From Rhodoferax_B ferrireducens_A (GTDB lineage: Bacteria > Pseudomonadota > Gammaproteobacteria > Burkholderiales > Burkholderiaceae_C): 64,000 nt of DNA. Under the pieces are notes generated by a model. The model was not told the DNA's origin, searched no databases, and saw only the letters and a program-made list of their open reading frames with translations. A program made the translations under genes and the position numbers. The DNA lies in contig NZ_JAVDXT010000002.1 of the NCBI RefSeq assembly GCF_031458075.1, forward strand, positions 1,302,001 to 1,366,000, given 5' to 3'. Every line of letters starts with the position of its first letter. Within the stretch, counting starts at the first letter, position 1. This document shows positions 58,351 through 64,000 of the stretch, piece after piece.

Positions 58351-58364
58351 ATTATTCGAATGAT
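58351..58364. promoter_or_regulatory. Candidate LysR-type operator palindrome
   Basis: ATTATTCGAATGAT, with an 8-bp perfect core ATTCGAAT and 12 of 14 bases symmetric. It lies 22 bp upstream of the LysR start and 96 bp upstream of the pirin start, where a T-N11-A type LysR site would be expected. Confidence 0.45.
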
Positions 58365-58459
58365 GCCATCAAATGCAGTGGACTGCAGGAGCGCACCCCA
58401 GGCCTAAAGTTCAGGCCATGGATTCGGCAAGCGGATCCTCACCAAACCAAGGAGCTTTT

Positions 58460-59161
58460 ATGTTGACCATTCGTAAATCCCAGGACCGCGGCCACGCTGA
58501 CCATGGTTGGCTCAAGTCACACCACAGCTTTTCGTTTGCCGGCTACATGGACCCCAAGCACATGGGATGGGGCAATTTGCGGGTGATCAACGAAGACACC
58601 ATCACCCCTGGCGCCGGCTTCGGCACCCATGGCCACCGCGACATGGAAATCATCAGCTATGTGCTGCAAGGCGAGCTGGCGCACCGCGACACCATGGGCA
58701 ATGTCAAAGCCATTCCGCCCGGTGACGTGCAGCGCATGAGCGCCGGCCGCGGTGTGCAGCACAGCGAGTTCAACCATGCCGACAATGCGACCACGCATTT
58801 CCTGCAGATCTGGATCGAACCAAACGTGAAAGGCATCCAGCCCAGCTACGAGCAAAAGAGCTTTGCCGAGAGCGAAAAGCGTGGCACGTTGCGGCTGGTG
58901 GCATCACCCGATGGTGCCCAGGATTCGGTGACCATCCACGCCGATGCGGCGCTATATGCGGGTTTGCTGGATGGCGACGAGTCGGCGACTCTGGCGCTGA
59001 ACCCGGCCCGCAAGAGCTATGTGCACCTGGTCAGCGGTGCGCTGGAAGTCAATGGGACGGCACTATCTACCGGCGATGCGGCCTTGATCGAAAACGAGTC
59101 TGCGTTGACACTGCGCCACGGCAAACAAGCCGAGGTTCTGGTGTTTGACCTGGCTGCCTGA
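58460..59161 (+). CDS. Pirin family protein (quercetin 2,3-dioxygenase-like), first copy
   Basis: 233 residues from ATG 58460 with AAGGAG upstream. Bicupin pirin with the metal-binding GFGTHGHRDMEIISYVLQGELAHRDTMGN and the conserved MSAGRGVQHSEFNH. The short form resembles E. coli YhhW, which oxidises quercetin in vitro; the physiological substrate is not known. First gene of a four-gene run under the divergent LysR regulator. Confidence 0.92.
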   Translation: MLTIRKSQDRGHADHGWLKSHHSFSFAGYMDPKHMGWGNLRVINEDTITPGAGFGTHGHRDMEIISYVLQGELAHRDTMGNVKAIPPGDVQRMSAGRGVQHSEFNHADNATTHFLQIWIEPNVKGIQPSYEQKSFAESEKRGTLRLVASPDGAQDSVTIHADAALYAGLLDGDESATLALNPARKSYVHLVSGALEVNGTALSTGDAALIENESALTLRHGKQAEVLVFDLAA

Positions 59162-59212
59162 ATTTTTTGAACCGTTTCAACTCTTAACCCACTTTTAACC
59201 GAAGGAAATTCC

Positions 59213-59617
59213 ATGTTTGCATCTCTCCAAAATCCTCTGAGCCTGCTGGGCCGTCTGTTGCTGGCCGTGCTGTTCCTGCCTGCGGGCATCAGCAAGATCA
59301 CCGGCTTTGCCGGTACCGTGGGCTATATCGGCTCGGTCGGACTGCCGTTTCCCACGCTGGGCGCGGCGCTGGCCATCGTGGTCGAAGTCGGCGGCGGCCT
59401 GGCATTGATCTTCGGTCTGGGCACCCGCTGGGCGGCGCTGGTTCTGGCGGCCTTCACCCTGGCAGCCAGCATCTTCTTCCACGCGTTCTGGGCTGTGCCC
59501 GCCGAAGCTGCCATGGTGACCCAGCTGCTGTTCATCAAGAACATTGCCGTCATCGGCGGCTTGCTGACCCTGGCTGCCTGGGGCCCCGGTGCCTGGAGCC
59601 TGGATGGCCGTAAATAA
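59213..59617 (+). CDS. DoxX family membrane protein
   Basis: 134 residues with four hydrophobic helices (LSLLGRLLLAVLFLPAGISKI, LPFPTLGAALAIVVEVGGG, LALIFGLGTRWAALVLAAFT, KNIAVIGGLLTLAAWGPGAW). FLPAGISKITGFAGTVGYI is the DoxX signature. DoxX proteins are inner-membrane proteins linked to redox and detoxification, often beside pirin and quinone reductase genes, as here. Confidence 0.92.
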   Translation: MFASLQNPLSLLGRLLLAVLFLPAGISKITGFAGTVGYIGSVGLPFPTLGAALAIVVEVGGGLALIFGLGTRWAALVLAAFTLAASIFFHAFWAVPAEAAMVTQLLFIKNIAVIGGLLTLAAWGPGAWSLDGRK

Positions 59618-59681
59618 GTTTGGCTACAGTATTTCCCGTGTGTCGTTTGTTTAACTTTTCTCCACTTTTTTGAAAGTTTGT

Positions 59682-60236
59682 ATGGCAAAAATCGCTGTTG
59701 TATTCCACTCTGGCTACGGCCACACCCTGCGCATGGCGCAATCGGTTGCCGAAGGCGCTGGCGCCACCCTGGTGCCCATCGATGCCGACGGCAACCTGGC
59801 CGAAGGCGCCTGGGAAACCCTGGCCGCGGCCGACGCCATCATCATGGGCTCGCCCACCTACATGGGCATGGTCAGCTGGCAGTTCAAAAAGTTTGCCGAC
59901 GCCTCCAGCAAGCCCTGGTTTGGCCAGGCCTGGAAGGACAAGATCTTTGCCGGCTTTACCAACAGCGCCTCGATGAACGGCGACAAGCTGTCGACCATCC
60001 AGTACCTGATCACCCTGGCCATGCAACACGGTGGCGTGTGGGTCGGCACGGCGCAAATGCCGGCCAACACCAAGGCTGCACAGCGCAACGACGTGGGCTA
60101 CCTGGGCACCTTCAGCGGCGCCATGGCCCAGTCGCCATCGGATGCCAGCGCAGCCGAAATGCTGCCGGGCGACCTGGAAACCGCTAGCCTGTTCGGCAAG
60201 CGCGTGGCCGAAATCGCCACCAAGTTTCGCGGTTAA
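59682..60236 (+). CDS. Flavodoxin-like NAD(P)H:quinone oxidoreductase
   Basis: 184 residues from ATG 59682. Flavodoxin fold: AKIAVVFHSGYGHTLRMAQSVAEGA with the FMN phosphate loop SGYGHT, ADAIIMGSPTYMGMVSWQFKKF, and KIFAGFTNSASMNGDKLST. It resembles WrbA/YwrO-type reductases that reduce quinones by two electrons without making semiquinones. It lies between doxX and the second pirin gene, supporting a quinone-detoxification unit. Confidence 0.9.
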   Translation: MAKIAVVFHSGYGHTLRMAQSVAEGAGATLVPIDADGNLAEGAWETLAAADAIIMGSPTYMGMVSWQFKKFADASSKPWFGQAWKDKIFAGFTNSASMNGDKLSTIQYLITLAMQHGGVWVGTAQMPANTKAAQRNDVGYLGTFSGAMAQSPSDASAAEMLPGDLETASLFGKRVAEIATKFRG

Positions 60237-60270
60237 GCTGTCAGCTTCCATTTAGAACAGGAGCCGGGCC

Positions 60271-61152
60271 ATGGGTATCGCACTACAACTGACAGGCCAC
60301 GCCAAGGACCTGGGCGGCGGCTTTCTGGTCCGCCGCTTCCTGCCCTCGGCGCCACGCCAGTCGGTCGGCCCGTTCCTGTTTTTCGACCACTTCGGCCCGG
60401 TCACCGTGTTGCCGGGGGCCGGCCACGACGTGCGGCCACACCCGCATATCGGCCTGGCTACGGTCACTTATTTATTCGAAGGTGCGATGCTGCACCGCGA
60501 CAGCCTGGGCTCGGTGCAACTCATCGAGCCGGGCGCCATCAACTGGATGACCGCCGGGCGCGGCATCGTCCATTCCGAGCGCCAATCGCCGGCGCTCAAA
60601 GACGCAACCTACGTGAACCACGGCATCCAGCTGTGGGCGGCACTGCCGCAGGCGTACGAGGAAGTCGAACCCAGTTTCACCCACACCCCCGCGGCGGCGA
60701 TTCCCGAGCTGACGGTGGGCGACGCCGATGTGCGCGTGCTGATCGGCCAGGCCTGGGGCCAGACCTCGCCGGTGGCCACCTTCGCGCCGACGATCTACCT
60801 GGACATCGCGCTGCCCACCGGCGGCCTGCTGGAGCTGCCGCCGCTGGCGCAGGAGCTGGCGGTGTACCCGGTGGACGGCGATGTGGAAATCGACGGCGCG
60901 CTGCTGCCAGCCCATACGCTGGCGCTGCTGACGCCCGGCCAGGCCACGCAAATCTGCGCCCCGGCCGCTGTGCGCCTGGTGGTGCTGGGCGGCGACGCGC
61001 TGGACGGCCATCGCTTCATCAGCTGGAACTTCGTCTCCAGCCGCAAGGAGCGCATCCAGCAGGCCGAAGAAGACTGGAAGGCCCAGCGCATGGCCCCCGT
61101 GCCCGGCGATGCGGAATTCATCCCGCTGCCCGAGCGCCGGCCGGCTGCCTAG
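60271..61152 (+). CDS. Pirin family protein, second copy
   Basis: 293 residues, the longer pirin form. GPFLFFDHFGPVTVLPGAGHDVRPHPHIGLATVTYLFEG contains the metal-binding His cluster, followed by MTAGRGIVHSERQSPALK. A C-terminal cupin has EIDGALLPAHTLALLTPGQ, and the last part carries LGGDALDGHRFISWNFVSSRKERIQQAEEDW, typical of this branch. It is the last gene of the LysR-linked run and its TAG stop abuts a dispersed repeat. Confidence 0.92.
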   Translation: MGIALQLTGHAKDLGGGFLVRRFLPSAPRQSVGPFLFFDHFGPVTVLPGAGHDVRPHPHIGLATVTYLFEGAMLHRDSLGSVQLIEPGAINWMTAGRGIVHSERQSPALKDATYVNHGIQLWAALPQAYEEVEPSFTHTPAAAIPELTVGDADVRVLIGQAWGQTSPVATFAPTIYLDIALPTGGLLELPPLAQELAVYPVDGDVEIDGALLPAHTLALLTPGQATQICAPAAVRLVVLGGDALDGHRFISWNFVSSRKERIQQAEEDWKAQRMAPVPGDAEFIPLPERRPAA

Positions 61153-61222
61153 AAATTAATAAGAAATAGGCCGTTAGCGCAGATACTGCCTACGCTGGCA
61201 GCTCTTATTTCAATAGCATTTA
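61151..61222 (-). repeat. Dispersed palindromic repeat between pirin and MFS genes
   Basis: Minus-strand reading: TTAAATGCTATTGAAATAAG, AGCTGCCAGCGTAGGCAG, TATCTGCGCTAACGGCC, tail TATTTCTTATTAATTTCT. Its outer bases contribute to the TAG of the pirin gene and to the TAA of the convergent MFS gene. Confidence 0.88.
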
Positions 61223-62494
61223 ACCGGCAACGCCCTGCGGTACAGGGGCCGCGCTGCGCTGCTGGATACCCTTGTGTACCCGCCACGCCAGGCTGGCTGC
61301 CACCAGGGTGGACGCCACCACCACATAGCCGACTACCGGAAAGTGCTGCAGCTTGCCATCGGCGCCGAAGGACACGATGTGGCCGGCCACCAGCGAGGCC
61401 ACGCCGCCCGACAGCTGCTGGATCGCCGCATTGATGGCGTTGAACGAACCGCGCTGCGTGGCGTCGGGCACCGAGCTGACCAACGCCTGGAACGGAATCA
61501 TGCGCGAGAAGATGCCGACGAACATCACCACGTTGACCAGCACCAGCAGCGCAAACGGCACGGCCTGCAGGTGCGTGTAAATCAGCACCATCACGATAGT
61601 CAGCGCGCTGCCCGCCAGAAACACCGGCAGCTTGCCCCAGGCGTCGGCGGCCTTGCCGATCAGCGGCCCGATGAAGATGGTGCACATGCCGGTAATCAGG
61701 TAGATGGTCGGCAGCCGCTCCAGCGGGATGCCCAGGTTGTGCACAGTGAACGCGCTGCTGAAGGGCATCAGCATGAAGCCGCCGGTGGTGAGCAGCGCGG
61801 TGGTGGCAAACGCCGCCAGGTAGCGCGGCTCGGCCACGGTGTGCACCAGGTGCAGGAAGGCGCTTTTCTCCTGGCGCACAGCCAGATGGTCGGCTACCGG
61901 CTGCATGCGCCAGGCGATCACCAGCCCACCTACGGTGCCCAGTACCACCATGGCGATGAACGGCGCATGCCAGTTCCAGTGGTTCGACAGATACAGGCCT
62001 GCCGGCAAACCCAGCACCTGGCTGGCGGCGAAGGCGGTCTGGATCACGCCCATCACCCGGCCGCGCAGCTGCGGCGCGAACAAATCGGTGGCAATCGCCA
62101 GCACCACCGAGCCGATCACGCCGCCAAACAGTCCGGTGACGATACGGGCCGCCAGCAGCGCCTCGAAGCTCTGCGCCAGCCCGCACCACAGCGTGCCCAG
62201 CACAAAGCCGGTGTAGAAGAACAACAGCAGCTTCTTGCGGTCGAAGCGGTCGGCAAAGCCGGCGGTCAGCAGGCCGGAGGCGCCGGCACTGAACGCATAG
62301 GCCGACACCACCAGGCCGAACTGCTGGGTCGACATCTGCAGTGCCGGCATGATCAGCGCGCCCAGTGGCGACATGATCATGAAGTCCAGGATCACGGCGA
62401 ACTGCAGGAAGGCCAGCAGCCCGGCCACAAAGCGCTGGTAGCGGGTAAAGGTGGCCGGCGCGGCGCCGGCGGGGAAAGAGGGTGGTGTTGGCAT
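61220..62494 (-). CDS. Major facilitator superfamily transporter
   Basis: 424 residues with twelve hydrophobic helices. The loop 2-3 motif AGFADRFDRKKLLLFFYTGFVLG and ATDLFAPQLRGRVMGVIQTAFAASQVLGLPAG mark the MFS drug-efflux/DHA1-like group. It is divergent from a marR gene, so it probably exports a compound that the MarR protein senses. Stop codon lies in a dispersed repeat. Substrate unknown. Confidence 0.9.
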   Translation of the reverse strand: MPTPPSFPAGAAPATFTRYQRFVAGLLAFLQFAVILDFMIMSPLGALIMPALQMSTQQFGLVVSAYAFSAGASGLLTAGFADRFDRKKLLLFFYTGFVLGTLWCGLAQSFEALLAARIVTGLFGGVIGSVVLAIATDLFAPQLRGRVMGVIQTAFAASQVLGLPAGLYLSNHWNWHAPFIAMVVLGTVGGLVIAWRMQPVADHLAVRQEKSAFLHLVHTVAEPRYLAAFATTALLTTGGFMLMPFSSAFTVHNLGIPLERLPTIYLITGMCTIFIGPLIGKAADAWGKLPVFLAGSALTIVMVLIYTHLQAVPFALLVLVNVVMFVGIFSRMIPFQALVSSVPDATQRGSFNAINAAIQQLSGGVASLVAGHIVSFGADGKLQHFPVVGYVVVASTLVAASLAWRVHKGIQQRSAAPVPQGVAG

Positions 62495-62567
62495 GGGTGT
62501 CGTTACGCATTCCGGAATGGCAACCCAGGAGGCGGGTGCCTATGATGCGGTATGTTTGCATTTCTTA

Positions 62568-62601
62568 ATAGGTTCCTATGTATATTAATATAGCCTCCTA
62601 T
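62568..62601. promoter_or_regulatory. Candidate MarR operators between MFS and marR genes
   Basis: ATAGGTTCCTAT at 62568-62579 is a perfect inverted repeat, ATAGG-TT-CCTAT. A second copy, ATAGCCTCCTAT, begins 22 bp later at 62590. Both continue with GTA. Two sites two helical turns apart in the 127-bp gap between divergent start codons is what a MarR-family dimer controlling both genes would need. Confidence 0.5.
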
Positions 62602-62621
62602 GTACTGTCAAGCAGAGGCAC

Positions 62622-63089
62622 ATGACTGAATTGCACGTACCCCATCCTATGAAGCTGCTGGGCCGGGTCACGCGTGGCTTCTACCGGCTCGCCGATGTCG
62701 AACTGCGGCCGTTCGGCCTGGCCACCGGCCAGCTGCCGGTGCTGGTCAGCCTGAAGAACGGGCAGGCCTTGTCGCAGGCCGAGCTAGCGCGCATAGCCCA
62801 GGTCGAGCAGCCCAGCATGGCGCAACTGCTGAACCGCATGGAACGCGACGGCCTGGTCGAACGCCTGCCCGATCCGCAGGATAAACGCAGCCGGCTGATC
62901 TCGCTGACGGCCATCGCCTCCGAGCGTCTACCCCGGGCCAAGCGGCAGATGGACGCACTGACCAGCCAGGCGCTGGCCGGCTTTACGCCAGAAGAACTTG
63001 CGCAGTTCGGCGCCTTTCTGGCGCGCATGAACGACAACATCGAACGCATGGCCGGCGAGGCCGCAGAGAGCACACCCGATGGCCATTGA
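62622..63089 (+). CDS. MarR-family transcriptional regulator
   Basis: 155 residues. Winged-helix DNA-binding core: NGQALSQAELARIAQVEQPSMAQLLNRMERDGLVERLPDPQDKRSRLISLT, with the DKRSRLI wing. The N-terminus HPMKLLGRVTRGFYRLADVEL is the dimer helix. It is divergent from the MFS gene and overlaps the following CYTH gene by 11 bp. Likely a repressor of the transporter, released by the transported compound. Confidence 0.93.
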   Translation: MTELHVPHPMKLLGRVTRGFYRLADVELRPFGLATGQLPVLVSLKNGQALSQAELARIAQVEQPSMAQLLNRMERDGLVERLPDPQDKRSRLISLTAIASERLPRAKRQMDALTSQALAGFTPEELAQFGAFLARMNDNIERMAGEAAESTPDGH

Positions 63090-63537
63090 AATCGAACGCA
63101 AATTCCTGGTCACCGGCAGCGACTGGCGCCAGGGCGCGGGCACGGTCTTCAGCCAGGGCTATCTGAACCGCGACAAGCAGCGCACGGTGCGGGTCCGCAT
63201 CGCCGGCGCGCAGGGTTTTCTGACCATCAAGGGGGCCAACCGGGGTGCGACCCGGGCCGAGTTCGAATACGAGATTCCGCTGGCCGATGCCGAGCAGCTG
63301 CTGGCGCTGTGCGAGGGCCCGATCATCCAGAAGGTGCGCCGGGTGCTGGTGCATGCGGGCTCCACCTGGGAGGTGGACGAGTTCGAAGGCCTGAACGCCG
63401 GCCTGGTGGTGGCGGAGATAGAACTGGCGTCGGAAGACCAGCAATTCGAGCGACCGGCCTGGCTGGGCCGCGAGGTGACCGACGACGCGCGCTATTTCAA
63501 CTCGAACCTGGCCACCACGCCATTCAGCGCCTGGTAG
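63079..63537 (+). CDS. CYTH domain protein
   Basis: 152 residues. The N-terminal MAIEIERKFLVTGSDW is the ExExK CYTH signature, followed by QGYLNRDKQRTVRVRIAG, FLTIKGANRGATRAEFEYEIP and WEVDEFEGLNAGLVVAEIEL with the acidic metal-binding residues lining the tunnel. Proteins of this type hydrolyse inorganic tripolyphosphate or act as triphosphate tunnel enzymes. It overlaps marR by 11 bp. Confidence 0.92.
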   Translation: MAIEIERKFLVTGSDWRQGAGTVFSQGYLNRDKQRTVRVRIAGAQGFLTIKGANRGATRAEFEYEIPLADAEQLLALCEGPIIQKVRRVLVHAGSTWEVDEFEGLNAGLVVAEIELASEDQQFERPAWLGREVTDDARYFNSNLATTPFSAW

Positions 63538-63540
63538 CAA

Positions 63541-63608
63541 GAATTTATAAGAAATTGGCCTCTAGCGCAGGTATTACCTGCGCTAGCAGCTCACATTTTT
63601 GTAGCAGC
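63541..63608 (-). repeat. Dispersed palindromic repeat between CYTH gene and trhO
   Basis: Minus-strand reading: GGCTGCTACAAAAATGTGAGC, then the perfect palindrome CTAGCGCAGGTA-A-TACCTGCGCTAG, GAGGCC and tail AATTTCTTATAAATTC. It encodes the last five residues and the TGA stop of the convergent trhO gene. The arms are the best preserved of all copies. Confidence 0.9.
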
Positions 63609-64000
63609 CAGGTCGCTGGCCGACAAATCCGCTTCTAAGGTGCGGCGTTCGTCAAACACGAAGCAGCTGCCGTGGTAGTGGGCGCCATCGGTTTCCTCAA
63701 AATATTTGAGGATGCCGCCTTCGAGTTGGTACACGCTGTCCAGCCCGACTTCGCGCATCAGGATCGCGGCCTTTTCGCAGCGGATGCCGCCGGTGCAGAA
63801 GCTGACCACCGTCTTGCCTTCCAGCTCGGCCTTGTGTTCGTTCAGCGCGGCCGGGAACTGGCTGAATTTGTCGATGCGCCAGTCGATCGCGCCGTCGAAC
63901 GTGCCGTGGTCTACCTCGAAGGCATTGCGCGTGTCCAGCGTGACCACCGGGCGGCCGTGGTCGTCCACGCCCTGGTCCAGCCAGCGCTTCACTGTGGCTG
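63591..64000 (-). CDS. trhO: tRNA uridine(34) hydroxylase, C-terminal part (5' end outside window)
   Basis: The frame is open to the right edge of the window, so this is the C-terminal ~136 residues of a gene that starts beyond base 64000. Rhodanese domain: PVVTLDTRNAFEVDHGTFDGAIDWRIDKFSQFPAAL and the active-site loop VVSFCTGGIRCEKAAILMRE, with the catalytic Cys in CTGGIRCE, then GVYQLEGGILKYFEE-type sequence and CFVFDERRT. TrhO (YceA) uses oxygen to make ho5U34 in tRNA. Its last codons, AATKM and TGA, are part of a dispersed repeat. Confidence 0.9.
   Translation of the reverse strand, partial: ATVKRWLDQGVDDHGRPVVTLDTRNAFEVDHGTFDGAIDWRIDKFSQFPAALNEHKAELEGKTVVSFCTGGIRCEKAAILMREVGLDSVYQLEGGILKYFEETDGAHYHGSCFVFDERRTLEADLSASDLAATKM

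Noticed and set aside
61274..62545. 423-codon + strand frame opposite the MFS gene
   Set aside because: Antisense shadow rich in His/Gln/Arg; the minus-strand protein has twelve hydrophobic helices.
1..64000. CRISPR arrays, insertion sequences, prophage or integrative elements
   Set aside because: No regularly spaced direct repeats, transposase, integrase or phage structural genes were found; the only repeats are the short palindromic families described.

Overview
The window is 64 kb of dense, GC-rich chromosome. Almost every gene is a housekeeping or envelope gene of a beta-proteobacterium, most likely a Comamonadaceae member (Rhodoferax, Acidovorax or Polaromonas-like). This placement is inferred from protein similarity recalled from memory, from gene order (dapC-dapD-pilU-dapE-prmB, maf-rng, nadE-PII, ilvBHC) and from a short dispersed repeat that I associate with that family. 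I see no rRNA, transposase, integrase, phage gene or CRISPR array. Two tRNA genes are present, Lys(UUU) and Gly(CCC).

Layout. 1-1.6 kb: cytochrome b561 fragment and two YceI proteins. 1.7-3.8 kb: maf and rng. 3.8-11.7 kb: a lipopolysaccharide/glycan cluster (five glycosyltransferase-type genes, an O-antigen ligase-like protein, MsbA). 11.7-14.4 kb: tolB-pal-cpoB. 14.4-20.4 kb: tcdA, tRNA-Lys, a polysaccharide deacetylase-like gene, a GlsB-type membrane protein, an ABC-F ATPase and gnd. 20.4-25.7 kb: the succinyl-diaminopimelate branch of lysine synthesis with pilU and prmB embedded. 25.8-30.4 kb: cupin, GNAT-like protein, nadE, PII, dgkA, RDD protein. 30.4-32.1 kb: an ECF sigma factor with a DUF3619 membrane protein and a DUF3106 exported protein, which I read as a candidate envelope-stress sigma module. 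32.4-36 kb: ilvB, ilvH, ilvC. 36-40 kb: PAS-LuxR regulator, scoAB, a sugar dehydrogenase-like lipoprotein and a small hypothetical. 40.4-49 kb: two diguanylate cyclases, alaS, a lone periplasmic binding protein and a chemoreceptor with a C-terminal Cache domain. 49.2-53.6 kb: a large winged-helix STAND regulator divergent from a small cluster of unknown single-helix membrane proteins and an atypical response regulator. 53.6-57.3 kb: RluA-type synthase, trmB, gluQ, FAD oxidoreductase. 57.4-61.2 kb: LysR regulator divergent from pirin-doxX-flavodoxin-pirin. 61.2-64 kb: MFS/MarR pair, CYTH protein and a partial trhO.

The most striking structure is not a gene. A family of about 60-70 bp palindromic repeats recurs at least ten times between genes and about four to six more times inside reading frames (clear in dapE, gluQ and a GNAT-like gene; likely in prmB and nadE; ambiguous in maf and alaS), always without breaking the frame. 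Several intergenic copies supply the stop codon or last codons of the adjoining gene. The paired arms keep pairing by compensating base changes. This behaves like the Rickettsia palindromic elements, which also insert in frame, although the sequence is unrelated as far as I can judge.

Limits: family names come from reading the proteins, not from searches. Start codons were chosen from ribosome-binding sites, overlaps and family N-termini and can be wrong by a few codons.
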